From contig NZ_HG322950.1 of NCBI RefSeq assembly GCF_000689415.1, forward strand, positions 2,053,501-2,117,500: a stretch of 64,000 bases of DNA. Direction: 5' to 3'. The DNA is from Pseudomonas knackmussii B13. Lineage in GTDB: Bacteria > Pseudomonadota > Gammaproteobacteria > Pseudomonadales > Pseudomonadaceae. Positions within the stretch are counted from its first letter, which is position 1. The number at the start of each line of letters is the position of its first letter. Under the pieces are notes generated by a model. It worked only from the letters and a program-made list of their open reading frames with translations. It was not told where the DNA came from and searched no databases. This document shows positions 1-8,568 of this stretch, piece after piece. The translations under genes and the position numbers were made by a program.

Positions 1-1491
1 GTTGAAGCGCTTGGCGATCAGGTACATGGAATCGCCGCGTTGGACCTTGTAGTAGGTCGCCGCTTCTTTGGGCTTCTGTGCCTTGTCGTTGCTGGAGGCG
101 CGCGCCATTAGCTGGCTGCCGCTCTGCAGCTTGAGGGTCTGGCCAGGCTTGATGCCGTGGCTGTCGAGATTGTTCCAGCGCTTCAGATCGTCGACGCCGA
201 CACCGGTTGAGCGGGCGATCTGCCAGAGGTTCTCGCCACTTTTTACCTTGTAGGTCCTGCTCGGCGCCGGGCGCGTCTCGGCCCTGGCCAATTGCGGCGG
301 GCTTGCCGGCTCGGCCAGGTTGCCAGTGCCGCGGCCCGGGATCAGCAGGGCCTGGCCATGGCGCAGGCGACCATTACCCAGGCGATTGCTGTTCTTGAGT
401 TCGGCAACGCTGACATCGAAGCGCTTGGCGATGCTGGCCAGGCTGTCGCCGCGGCGCACCTTGTACTGCTTCCAGCTCACCAATTCCTGCGGCTTGAGCG
501 TGGCAAGGCCGGCCTTCAGGGTTGCTGCCTTGGCCTTGGGCACCAGCACCTGTTGCGGGCCATCCAGCGTAACGCGGCGAGTGAACGCGGGGTTGAGCTG
601 GTAGAGCTCGTCGGCATCGACGTCGGCAAGGGCCGCGATTCGGTTCAGGTCCAGGCCCGGTTTGATCTTCACCGCCTTGAAATAGGCTTCGTTGGCGATT
701 GGGTTCAGGTTGATGCCGTAGGCCTGGGGCGACATCACCAACTGCGACAGGGCCAGCAACTTGGGTACGTAGTCCTGGGTTTCCTGCGGCAGCGAAAGGT
801 TCCAGTAGTCGGTCGGCAGGCCGAGCCGCTGGTTGCGTTCGATCGCCCGGCTCACCGTGCCTTCGCCGGCGTTGTAGGCGGCCAGCGCGAGCAGCCAGTC
901 GCCGTTGAACATGTCGTGCAGGCGGTCCAGGTAGGTCAGCGCGGCGTTGGTCGAGGCCTTGATGTCGCGGCGGCCGTCGTACCAGCTGGTCTGGCGCAGG
1001 TTGAAGTGGGTGCCGGTGGCCGGCATGAACTGCCAGAGGCCAACCGCTTGCGCGCGGGAAATCGCCAGGGGGTTGTAGGCGCTCTCGATCATAGGCAGCA
1101 GCGCCAGTTCGAGCGGCATGTTGCGCGCTTCCAGGCGTTCCACCACGTAGTGCATGTACGGGCCGCCACGCTCGGTGGCCTGCTCGATGAAGTCCTGGTT
1201 GCTGACGTACCACAGGCGCTGACGCTCGATGCGCGGGTTGTTGTCGGTGGCGTCGGCTTGTAGCTGGAAACCGTGGCGTACGCGAACCCAGATGTCGCTG
1301 TCATCGGCATAGGCCGGGTTGAACTGAACGTCTACCGCGCGCGGTGCCGCGGGCTTGTAGTTGGCGTCCTGGGAGGACATGTGGCCGCTGGTCTGGCAGC
1401 CGGCCAGGGCGCCGGCGCCAAGCAGAATGGAGACTCGTATGGCACGAGCCAATGCGTCTAGATCGCTGGTCTTACTGGTCTTTGGCGGCAT
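1..1491 (-). CDS. mltD: Membrane-bound lytic murein transglycosylase D (partial, 3' end outside window)
   Basis: Cleaves peptidoglycan glycan strands at the outer-membrane/periplasm face. The start ATG at 1491 opens a short basic stretch followed by a lipobox ending LAGC, so this is a lipoprotein. An SLT (lysozyme-like) domain follows: the catalytic Glu is in the IESAYNP motif near residue 136, then QAVGLWQFMP and AAYNAGEGTV. Behind it come LysM modules (YKVRRGDSLASIAKRF, YKVKSGENLWQIARS, YKVQRGDSMYLIAKRF), the last running off the window edge. Three LysM repeats fit Pseudomonas MltD. It lies 79 bp downstream of gloB on the same strand, an arrangement shared with E. coli and P. aeruginosa. 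The family call is firm. The C-terminus cannot be seen. Confidence 0.95.
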   Translation of the reverse strand, partial: MPPKTSKTSDLDALARAIRVSILLGAGALAGCQTSGHMSSQDANYKPAAPRAVDVQFNPAYADDSDIWVRVRHGFQLQADATDNNPRIERQRLWYVSNQDFIEQATERGGPYMHYVVERLEARNMPLELALLPMIESAYNPLAISRAQAVGLWQFMPATGTHFNLRQTSWYDGRRDIKASTNAALTYLDRLHDMFNGDWLLALAAYNAGEGTVSRAIERNQRLGLPTDYWNLSLPQETQDYVPKLLALSQLVMSPQAYGINLNPIANEAYFKAVKIKPGLDLNRIAALADVDADELYQLNPAFTRRVTLDGPQQVLVPKAKAATLKAGLATLKPQELVSWKQYKVRRGDSLASIAKRFDVSVAELKNSNRLGNGRLRHGQALLIPGRGTGNLAEPASPPQLARAETRPAPSRTYKVKSGENLWQIARSTGVGVDDLKRWNNLDSHGIKPGQTLKLQSGSQLMARASSNDKAQKPKEAATYYKVQRGDSMYLIAKRFN

Positions 1492-1570
1492 TGGCTGATG
1501 ACTGTGTCCGGGGTAAAAATTTCGGGGATTCTAAAAACCGTCCCGGAGATGGTCAAGATTTCGCCAGACC

Positions 1571-2350
1571 TTAGAAGCTGTCCTTCCACTGCCGAATCAC
1601 CGCAAAGACCTCTGCGGGACTGAGGATTTGCTCGCCTTTCCGCTCGTCGGCTGCCTGTCGCACGCTGCTTTCAGCGACCCGCAGGAAGGGGTTGGTGGCG
1701 CGTTCCAGGGCAATGTTCGAGGGCAGGCTGATGCGGCCCTGTTCGCGCCAGGCGGTGACTTCGGCAAAGCGCGCAGCCAGCTGCGGGTTCTCCGGCTCCA
1801 CGGCGCGGGCGAAGCGCAGGTTGCTCAGGGTGTATTCGTGGGTGCAGTAGACGCGCGTGGTGCCGGGCAGGGCGGCCAATCGACTCAGCGAGTTGTGCAT
1901 TTGCGCAGGCGTACCCTCGAACAGGCGTCCACAGCCGCCGGCGAACAGCGTGTCGCCGCAGAACAGCAGGGGCGCGTCGGCGTCGTCATGGAAGTAGGCG
2001 ATGTGCCCGAGGGTGTGGCCGGGAACGTGCAGCACCTTGAAGGCGAGGCCGAGCACTTCCACCTTGTCGCCATCCTCCAACGCCTGATCGCAGGCGGGAA
2101 TGCGCTCGCCGGCCGGGCCCAGGACTCGTGCGCCGAAACCTTCCTTGAGACGGGCTACGCCGCCGACGTGGTCGTGATGGTGATGGGTCGCCAGGATGTC
2201 GCTGAGCGTCCAGTCCGGATGGGCGGCGAGCCAGGCCTCTACCGGCGCGGCGTCGCCCGGGTCGACCACCGCGCAGCGGCGTTGCGCGGCATCCTGCAGG
2301 AGCCAGATGTAGTTGTCGGAAAAGGCGGGGAGGGCGTCGATCTGTATCAT
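1571..2350 (-). CDS. gloB: Hydroxyacylglutathione hydrolase (glyoxalase II)
   Basis: Second enzyme of methylglyoxal detoxification: hydrolyses S-D-lactoylglutathione to D-lactate and glutathione in the cytosol. The 259-residue protein has the metallo-beta-lactamase metal motif HHHHDH at residues 56-61, further metal ligands in VPGHTLGHIAY and FCGDTLFAGGCGRLFEG, and a glutathione-binding C-terminal region with the family's YCTHEYTLSNLRFA and SLPSNIALERATNPFLR. Length is normal for the family. It is transcribed towards mltD and diverges from the yafS-like gene, the same neighbourhood as in E. coli. Confidence 0.96.
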   Translation of the reverse strand: MIQIDALPAFSDNYIWLLQDAAQRRCAVVDPGDAAPVEAWLAAHPDWTLSDILATHHHHDHVGGVARLKEGFGARVLGPAGERIPACDQALEDGDKVEVLGLAFKVLHVPGHTLGHIAYFHDDADAPLLFCGDTLFAGGCGRLFEGTPAQMHNSLSRLAALPGTTRVYCTHEYTLSNLRFARAVEPENPQLAARFAEVTAWREQGRISLPSNIALERATNPFLRVAESSVRQAADERKGEQILSPAEVFAVIRQWKDSF

Positions 2351-2462
2351 GGTCGGAAGTCGCTAAGCAGGATGGGTTGGCGCATAGTTAGCGCAATGGT
2401 CCGCCCTGCGAGCGCCGCTGTCGAGTCGTGGGACGGATGCCGAGTGGCTGCAGGGGGTACGT

Positions 2463-3221
2463 ATGGAACGGGAAGCGTTTGCCCAGGCCGATGCCGACTG
2501 GCTGGAGCTGATCGCCGAAGCGCGGGACTGGCTGCAGGGGCCCGTGGGCGGAATGATGCTGGCCGAGGAGCAGCGCCTGCTTACCGATGAGCTGGCGCGA
2601 TACTTCGGCGGCTACCTGGTGCACTACGGGCCGCACGCCGAGCTGCCGGCGAGTACCGGCAACATCCAGCGCGGAGTGCGTCTCGGGCCGCCGCTGCCGG
2701 GCGTCGAGATCGCCTGCGACGAATGCGCCTGGCCGCTGGGTGAACACGCTGCCGACGTGGTGCTGCTGCAGCACGGCCTGGACTTCTGCTTGTCACCGCA
2801 CCGCCTGCTGCGCGAGGCCGCGCGCAGCGTCCGCCCTGGCGGACATCTGCTAGTGCTGGGCGTGAATCCGCGTAGTGCTTGGGGCTTGCGTCACTACTTC
2901 GCGCGCGACGGCTTGCGCAGGGCACGTTGCATTTCCCCCGGAAGGGTCTGCGACTGGCTTAACCTGCTGGGCTTCGCGCTGGAGAAACGCCGCTTCGGAT
3001 GCTATCGTCCGCCGCTTGCTTCGGCGCTCTGGCAGGCCCGCCTGGCGCGCATGGAACGCTGGGGCAAGGGCTTGAAGGGCACTGGCGCCGGCTTCTATCT
3101 GCTGGTCGCACGCAAGCTGGTGGTTGGCCTGCGGCCGGTGCGTCAACCGCGCCGTGAGGCACGTGGCCAACTGGTGCCGCTGCCGGTGGCCAAGGTCAGC
3201 CGGCGAGATTCCAAACTCTAG
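2463..3221 (+). CDS. YafS-like methyltransferase-fold protein
   Basis: A 252-residue protein in the slot between gloB and rnhA that yafS occupies in E. coli. Recognisable class I methyltransferase segments are the acidic ADVVLLQHGLDF strand, the PHRLLREAARSVRPGG helix/turn and LLVLGVNP. The C-terminal block GLRHYFARDG ... GAGFYLLVARK is typical of YafS. The glycine-rich SAM motif I expected near residues 50-60 is not evident: the corresponding stretch reads GGYLVHYGPHAE. The substrate is unknown, and the protein could be a weak-binding or non-catalytic member. The tail after residue 225 is basic and looks flexible. rnhA begins 94 bp downstream on the same strand. Confidence 0.8.
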   Translation: MEREAFAQADADWLELIAEARDWLQGPVGGMMLAEEQRLLTDELARYFGGYLVHYGPHAELPASTGNIQRGVRLGPPLPGVEIACDECAWPLGEHAADVVLLQHGLDFCLSPHRLLREAARSVRPGGHLLVLGVNPRSAWGLRHYFARDGLRRARCISPGRVCDWLNLLGFALEKRRFGCYRPPLASALWQARLARMERWGKGLKGTGAGFYLLVARKLVVGLRPVRQPRREARGQLVPLPVAKVSRRDSKL

Positions 3222-3315
3222 CGTCGTCCCGTTGCGGGGCCCTCCCTTGCGCCGGATGCACCTTCGTGCCGGGCACGGATGAGCCTTTGCTGCCTGGCGG
3301 CGGACTGAAGGTGTT

Positions 3316-3762
3316 ATGAGCGAAGAAGAAAAGGTCGTGATCTATACCGACGGCGCCTGCAAGGGCAATCCTGGCCGCGGTGGCTGGGGGGCGGTGCTCT
3401 TCTACAAAGGTGCCGAGCGCGAGCTCTGGGGCGGCGAGGTGGAAACCACCAACAACCGCATGGAGCTGACCGCCGCCATCATGGCCCTGGCGGCGCTCAA
3501 GCGGTCGTGCGAGATCCGTCTGGTCACCGACTCCGAGTACGTCATGAAAGGCATCAAGGAGTGGCTGCCGAACTGGAAGAAGCGCGGCTGGAAGACCGCT
3601 GCCAAGCAGCCGGTGAAGAACGCCGACCTGTGGCAGGCGCTGGATGAGCAGGTCAACCGGCATAATGTCGAGTGGCAGTGGGTGCGCGGGCACACCGGGC
3701 ATCCGGGCAACGAGCGGGCCGACATGCTGGCCAACCGCGGCGTCGCCGAACTGCCGCGCTGA
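3316..3762 (+). CDS. rnhA: Ribonuclease HI
   Basis: Degrades the RNA strand of RNA:DNA hybrids (R-loops, primers) in the cytoplasm. The 148-residue protein carries the full catalytic carboxylate set: D12 (YTDGACKGNPG), E50 (NNRMELTAA), D72 (VTDSEYV) and D136 (GNERADMLA), together with the basic handle KEWLPNWKKRGWK. Length is normal for bacterial RNase HI. It stands in tandem with dnaQ, 59 bp upstream of it, whereas in enterobacteria the two genes diverge. The ATG is preceded by an AAGG element. Confidence 0.97.
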   Translation: MSEEEKVVIYTDGACKGNPGRGGWGAVLFYKGAERELWGGEVETTNNRMELTAAIMALAALKRSCEIRLVTDSEYVMKGIKEWLPNWKKRGWKTAAKQPVKNADLWQALDEQVNRHNVEWQWVRGHTGHPGNERADMLANRGVAELPR

Positions 3763-3772
3763 AGATTACAAC

Positions 3773-3801
3773 GGGCGCCCGGGCGGCGCCCTTCACGTTT
3801 T
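3773..3801 (+). terminator. Hairpin after rnhA
   Basis: Seven-base GC stem GGGCGCC (3773-3779) pairs with GGCGCCC (3785-3791) across a 5-nt loop, followed by TTCACGTTTT. The uracil run is interrupted, so this may be only a partial terminator or attenuator between rnhA and dnaQ. Confidence 0.5.
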
Positions 3802-3821
3802 ACCGAGCAGGGTTCTGAAAG

Positions 3822-4565
3822 ATGCGCAGCGTCGTACTGGATACCGAAACCACCGGCATGCCGGTGACCGATGGCCACCGGATCATCGAGATCGGCTGCG
3901 TCGAACTGGAAGGGCGACGCCTGACCGGTCGTCATTTCCACGTCTATCTGCAGCCGGATCGCGAAGTCGACGAAGGTGCCATCGCGGTCCACGGCATCAC
4001 CAATGATTTCCTCAAAGACAAGCCGCGCTTCCGCGAAGTCGCCGACGAGTTCTTCGAGTTCATCACCGGTGCGCAGCTGATCATCCACAACGCAGCGTTC
4101 GACGTCGGCTTCATCAACAACGAATTCGCCCTGCTGGGGCAGAGCGAGCGCGCCGAGGTCACCGACTATTGCTCGGTACTCGACACCCTGCTGATGGCGC
4201 GTGAGCGCCACCCGGGCCAGCGCAACAACCTCGATGCCCTGTGCAAACGCTATGGCGTCGACAACTCCGGCCGCGACCTGCACGGCGCATTGCTCGACGC
4301 CGAGATCCTCGCCGACGTCTACCTGGCAATGACCGGCGGGCAGACCAGCCTGTCGCTGGCCGGCCAGGGCGCCGAGGGCGACGGCAGTGGGCGTCCCCAG
4401 GTCAGCGCCATTCGCCGCCTGGCTGCCGAGCGTGGCCTGACCCGGGTCATTCGTGCCAGCGACGAAGAGCTCGCGGCGCATGCCGCGCGTCTGGCGGCGA
4501 TCGAGAAATCCGCCGGCGGGCCGTCGCTTTGGGCGCAACTGGAGGCTTCCGCTCCACAGGAGTAA
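3822..4565 (+). CDS. dnaQ: DNA polymerase III epsilon subunit (3'-5' proofreading exonuclease)
   Basis: Proofreading subunit of the replicative polymerase. The DEDDh exonuclease motifs are complete: Exo I DTETTG (D7, E9), Exo II HNAAFDVGF (D94) and Exo III HGALLDAEI (H154, D159). The C-terminal tail after about residue 185 is the flexible segment that binds the alpha subunit. The 247-residue length is normal. The gene lies directly downstream of rnhA. The intergenic region after it carries a repeat element before ldcA. Confidence 0.96.
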   Translation: MRSVVLDTETTGMPVTDGHRIIEIGCVELEGRRLTGRHFHVYLQPDREVDEGAIAVHGITNDFLKDKPRFREVADEFFEFITGAQLIIHNAAFDVGFINNEFALLGQSERAEVTDYCSVLDTLLMARERHPGQRNNLDALCKRYGVDNSGRDLHGALLDAEILADVYLAMTGGQTSLSLAGQGAEGDGSGRPQVSAIRRLAAERGLTRVIRASDEELAAHAARLAAIEKSAGGPSLWAQLEASAPQE

Positions 4566-4577
4566 CGCCCGATTTAC

Positions 4578-4629
4578 CTGTAGGAACGACCCGCGGCCGC
4601 GCGTTTGTGGACAAGGTCCGTTCCTGCGG
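4578..4629. repeat. Degenerate TAGGAACG/CGTTCCTG inverted repeat
   Basis: TAGGAACG at 4581-4588 is opposed by CGTTCCTG at 4619-4626, about 30 bp apart. It resembles a degenerate copy of the GTAGGAGC...GCTCCTAC elements found at 28.7, 31.1 and 35.2 kb in this window. It lies between dnaQ and the ldcA promoter region and could also act as a weak terminator. Confidence 0.45.
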
Positions 4630-4644
4630 GGAAACGCCAATCCC

Positions 4645-4689
4645 TGTCGCCCGTGCGACCATTTGTTACAACGGTAAGCCAGCTATATT
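4645..4689 (+). promoter_or_regulatory. Candidate ldcA promoter/ArgR region
   Basis: A TTGTTA (4663-4668) and a TATATT (4684-4689) could form a sigma-70 promoter, but the 15-bp spacer is short. TGTCGC at 4645-4650 matches the core of P. aeruginosa ArgR half-sites. ArgR control of ldcAB is known in PAO1. A convincing tandem pair of half-sites is not visible, so this is tentative. Confidence 0.3.
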
Positions 4690-4758
4690 TCCCTACATTT
4701 AGTAAGCCCATATTCTGCGAGGACAGACGGCAGAGTCCGTCAGCTTCCGGGGCTCACA

Positions 4759-7026
4759 ATGTACAAAGACCTGAAATTCCCCATCCTCATCGTCCACCGC
4801 GACATCAAGGCCGACACGGTCGCGGGGGATCGCGTCCGCGGCATCGCCCGCGAGCTGGAGCAGGACGGCTTCAGCATCCTCTCCACTGCCAGTTCTGCCG
4901 AAGGCCGCATCGTCGCCTCGACCCACCATGGGCTGGCCTGCATTTTGGTCGCCGCCGAGGGGGCGGGGGAGAACCAGCGCCTGCTGCAGGACGTCGTCGA
5001 GCTGATCCGCGTGGCACGGGTACGCGCGGCGCAGCTGCCGATCTTCGCCCTCGGCGAGCAGATGACCATCGAGAACGCGCCGGCCGAATCCATGGCCGAC
5101 CTGCATCAATTGCGCGGCATCCTCTACTTGTTCGAGGACACGGTTCCGTTCCTTGCCCGCCAGGTTTCGCGTGCTGCGCGCAAGTACCTGGAAGGGGTGC
5201 TGCCACCGTTCTTCCGCGCCCTCGTCGAGCACACTGCGCAGTCCAACTATTCCTGGCATACACCGGGGCACGGTGGTGGGGTGGCCTATCGCAAGAGCCC
5301 GGTGGGGCAGGCGTTCCACCAGTTCTTCGGGGAGAACACGCTGCGTTCGGACCTGTCGGTCTCGGTGCCGGAGCTGGGCTCGCTACTCGACCACACCGGC
5401 CCGCTGGCCGACGCCGAGGCGCGCGCGGCGCGCAACTTCGGCGCTGACCACACCTTCTTCGTGATCAACGGCACGTCCACGGCGAACAAGATCGTCTGGC
5501 ATTCCATGGTCTGTCGCGATGACCTGGTGCTGGTCGACCGCAACTGCCACAAGTCGGTGTTGCACTCGATCATCATGACCGGCGCCATCCCGCTCTACCT
5601 GTGCCCTGAGCGCAACGAGCTGGGCATCATCGGACCGATTCCGCTATCGGAGTTCAGCCGCGAGTCGATTGCCGCGAAGATCGCGGCTAGTCCATTGGCC
5701 CGCGGGCGCGAGCCAAAAGTGAAGCTGGCGGTGGTGACCAACTCGACCTACGACGGCCTCTGCTACAACGCCGAGCTGATCAAGCAGACACTGAACGGTA
5801 GCGTCGAGGTGCTGCACTTCGATGAAGCCTGGTACGCCTACGCGGCCTTCCACGAGTTCTATGACCGACGCTATGGCATGGCGACCAGCCGCAGCGAGCA
5901 CGGGCCGCTGGTGTTCACCACGCACTCGACGCACAAGATGCTCGCCGCCTTCAGTCAGGCCTCGATGATCCATGTGCAGGACGGCGGCGCGCGGCGCCTC
6001 GACCGTGCGCGCTTCAACGAAGCCTTCATGATGCACATCTCGACTTCGCCGCAGTACGGCATCATCGCCTCGCTGGACGTGGCCTCGGCGATGATGGAGG
6101 GCACAGCCGGTCGCTCGCTGATCCAGGAGACCTTCGACGAGGCGCTAAGCTTCCGCCGCGCGCTGGCCAACGTGCAGCAGAGCCTGACGCCCGAAGACTG
6201 GTGGTTCTGCGTCTGGCAGCCGCCGGGTGTCGAAGGGACTGACGAAGTACGGACGCGCGATTGGCTGCTTGTGCCCGACGCCGACTGGCATGGCTTCGGC
6301 GACGTGGCCAATGACTACGTGCTGCTCGACCCGATCAAGGTCACGCTGGCCACTCCCGGGCTCAATGCGGCCGGCAAGCTGGAAGAACACGGGATCCCCG
6401 CGGCAGTGGTCAGTCGCTTCCTCTGGGAGCGCGGCCTGGTGGTGGAGAAGACCGGCCTCTATTCCTTCCTGGTGCTGTTCTCCCTGGGCGTGACCAAGGG
6501 CAAGTGGAGCACCCTGGTTACCGAATTGCTGGAGTTCAAGCGCAGCTACGACCGCAATGCGCCGCTGGCCGAAGTCCTGCCCAGCGTGCTCCAGGCCGAT
6601 GGCGCCTGCTACCTGGGCATGGGACTGCGCGATCTCTGCGAGCGCCTGCATGCCTGCTATCGCCAGCACGCCACGGCCAAGGCCATGAAGCGCATGTATA
6701 CGGTGCTCCCGGAGGTGGCGATGCGCCCGGCCGACGCTTACGCCAAGCTGGTGCGCGGGGAGGTCGAGGCGGTACCGATCGACCAGCTGCTGGGGCGTAT
6801 CGCGGCGGTGATGCTGGTGCCTTATCCGCCGGGCATTCCGCTGATCATGCCGGGCGAGCGCTTCACCGAGGAAACCCGCTCGATCCTCGATTATCTGGCC
6901 TTCGCCAGGATCTTCGAGCGCAGCTTCCCGGGCTTCGATTCGGACGTGCACGGCCTGCAATCGCAGGAAGTCGACGGAGAGCGCTGCTATACAGTGGAGT
7001 GCATCGTGGAAAACGCCGACAGCTGA
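4759..7026 (+). CDS. ldcA: Lysine decarboxylase (PLP-dependent)
   Basis: Decarboxylates L-lysine to cadaverine, the first step of the decarboxylase route of lysine catabolism in P. aeruginosa. The 755-residue protein shows the family order: an N-terminal response-regulator-like wing domain (about residues 1-130), a PLP fold type I core with HTPGHGGG and THSTHKML, where the Schiff-base lysine is K393, and a C-terminal domain. Length is typical of large bacterial ornithine/lysine/arginine decarboxylases. The specific call to lysine rests on the following antiporter gene 38 bp downstream, the arrangement of PAO1 ldcAB. Ornithine or arginine specificity is less likely but not excluded by sequence alone. 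Confidence 0.9.
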   Translation: MYKDLKFPILIVHRDIKADTVAGDRVRGIARELEQDGFSILSTASSAEGRIVASTHHGLACILVAAEGAGENQRLLQDVVELIRVARVRAAQLPIFALGEQMTIENAPAESMADLHQLRGILYLFEDTVPFLARQVSRAARKYLEGVLPPFFRALVEHTAQSNYSWHTPGHGGGVAYRKSPVGQAFHQFFGENTLRSDLSVSVPELGSLLDHTGPLADAEARAARNFGADHTFFVINGTSTANKIVWHSMVCRDDLVLVDRNCHKSVLHSIIMTGAIPLYLCPERNELGIIGPIPLSEFSRESIAAKIAASPLARGREPKVKLAVVTNSTYDGLCYNAELIKQTLNGSVEVLHFDEAWYAYAAFHEFYDRRYGMATSRSEHGPLVFTTHSTHKMLAAFSQASMIHVQDGGARRLDRARFNEAFMMHISTSPQYGIIASLDVASAMMEGTAGRSLIQETFDEALSFRRALANVQQSLTPEDWWFCVWQPPGVEGTDEVRTRDWLLVPDADWHGFGDVANDYVLLDPIKVTLATPGLNAAGKLEEHGIPAAVVSRFLWERGLVVEKTGLYSFLVLFSLGVTKGKWSTLVTELLEFKRSYDRNAPLAEVLPSVLQADGACYLGMGLRDLCERLHACYRQHATAKAMKRMYTVLPEVAMRPADAYAKLVRGEVEAVPIDQLLGRIAAVMLVPYPPGIPLIMPGERFTEETRSILDYLAFARIFERSFPGFDSDVHGLQSQEVDGERCYTVECIVENADS

Positions 7027-7064
7027 GTCCGTCGTTGTACGTCGGACGGCTCTAAGGAGAGAGG

Positions 7065-8417
7065 ATGAGCGGGGGAGGCGCTGCCAAGAAAGGCAGCATG
7101 GGGTTCTGGAGCTGCACCGCTCTGGTGGTCGGCAACATGGTCGGCTCAGGGGTGTTCCTGCTGCCGTCCAGCCTGGCTAGCTATGGCGGACTCAGTCTGT
7201 TCGGCTGGCTGGTGTCGAGCACAGGGGCAGTCCTGCTGGCGCTCACCTTCTCCCGCCTGGCGCGGCTCAACCCCGGCGCAGGCGGTCCATACGCCTACAC
7301 CCGTGACGGCTTTGGCAGCTTTGCCGGCTACCTATGCGCATGGACCTACTGGAAAGCCGCGTGGATCGGCAACGCGGCGATTTCCGTGACCCTGGTCGGC
7401 TACCTGCGGGTGTTCATCCCGGCGTTGGCCGATCCAGTGCTGATGGTCGCCACCGCCATCGGCTGCATCTGGTTCTGCACCTTCGTCAACTTGCGCGGCA
7501 TCGCTGCATTTGCGGTGATGCAGAACCTGCTGACCGCGCTCAAGCTGATTCCGCTGCTGCTGATCGGCATCCTCGGCTGGACTCAGTTCCACGGGGAGTA
7601 CCTGGTCATCCCGCCGGTGGAGCAACTGCCCAACATGGGCTATGCGCACGCAATCGCCACGACTGCGGCGCTGACCCTGTGGTCCTTCATCGGCCTCGAG
7701 TCGGCGACGGTACCGGCTGACGATGTGCGCGACCCCAAGCGCACCATTCCTCGCGCCACTCTGTTCGGCACCCTGGTGGCGGCCGCCGTCTACATACTGT
7801 CGATCACTGCGGTGCAGGGCTTGCTGCCGCCGGACGTGCTGGCCAAGTCGACTTCGCCGTTCGCCGATGCTGCGCGCCTGTTGCTCGGTGACTGGGGTTA
7901 CTACCTGGTAGCCGGCGGTGCGGTGATCGCCTGCCTCGGTGCGCTCAACGGCTGGGTGCTGCTGCAGGGGCAGATCCCGGTCGCGCCGGCGCGTGACGGC
8001 CTGTTCCCGGAGTCCTTCAGCAAGCTCAACAAATACGGCGCACCGGCCAACGGGTTGTGGTCGTCGGGGCTGCTGGTGACGGTGCTGGTGCTGATCGACG
8101 GGCGTGGCGAGCTGGTCGAGGTGTTCAACGTCATCATCCTGCTCGGCACCATGACCGGCGTGGTGCCGTATGCCTTCTGCACTGCGGCGCTGCTTCAGCT
8201 GCTGGCGGTGCGCCCCGAGTCCTTCTCGCCGCGCTCGCGGCCGCAGCTGGTGGCGGTCGGCGCGCTCGGCTTCCTCTACTCGCTGTGGGCCCTCTACGGC
8301 ACTGGCGAGCAGGCGATCTTCTGGGGCTTCCTGGTATTCATGGCGGGTATCCCGATGTATACCTGGCGGCAATGGCGGAACCGCCAGCAGGGGCTGCCCG
8401 TGGCCGTTTCCGAGTAG
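7065..8417 (+). CDS. ldcB: Lysine/cadaverine antiporter (APC family)
   Basis: A 450-residue amino acid-polyamine-organocation transporter with about 12 hydrophobic segments in the inner membrane. The N-terminal signature GNMVGSGVFLLPSSLA is the substrate-binding GSG motif of APC family antiporters such as CadB and AdiC. The conserved LTLWSFIGLESATVPA segment lies near residue 210. It probably imports lysine and exports cadaverine made by the decarboxylase encoded immediately upstream. The ATG has a strong AAGGAGAG ribosome binding site. Substrate assignment is inferred from operon context and the PAO1 homologue. Confidence 0.88.
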   Translation: MSGGGAAKKGSMGFWSCTALVVGNMVGSGVFLLPSSLASYGGLSLFGWLVSSTGAVLLALTFSRLARLNPGAGGPYAYTRDGFGSFAGYLCAWTYWKAAWIGNAAISVTLVGYLRVFIPALADPVLMVATAIGCIWFCTFVNLRGIAAFAVMQNLLTALKLIPLLLIGILGWTQFHGEYLVIPPVEQLPNMGYAHAIATTAALTLWSFIGLESATVPADDVRDPKRTIPRATLFGTLVAAAVYILSITAVQGLLPPDVLAKSTSPFADAARLLLGDWGYYLVAGGAVIACLGALNGWVLLQGQIPVAPARDGLFPESFSKLNKYGAPANGLWSSGLLVTVLVLIDGRGELVEVFNVIILLGTMTGVVPYAFCTAALLQLLAVRPESFSPRSRPQLVAVGALGFLYSLWALYGTGEQAIFWGFLVFMAGIPMYTWRQWRNRQQGLPVAVSE

Positions 8418-8476
8418 CTTGGCGGGGCTTGCGCCCTGCTGCATTCGGGGCGTGGCCTGCGTCACATAGCCTGGCA

Positions 8477-8504
8477 TCGACTTTTGTCCTTGCCTTGTTA
8501 TAGT
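8477..8504 (+). promoter_or_regulatory. Sigma-70-like promoter upstream of dienoyl-CoA isomerase gene
   Basis: TCGACT (8477-8482), a 16-bp spacer and TATAGT (8499-8504) sit about 65 bp before the GTG start at 8569. The -10 box is strong and the -35 box matches at 4 of 6 positions. Confidence 0.5.
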
Positions 8505-8568
8505 GGCGCGTCACCACTACAAGACCTGCCGCGCACAGCAGAGCAGGGCACCTCCGAGGACCACCTCC

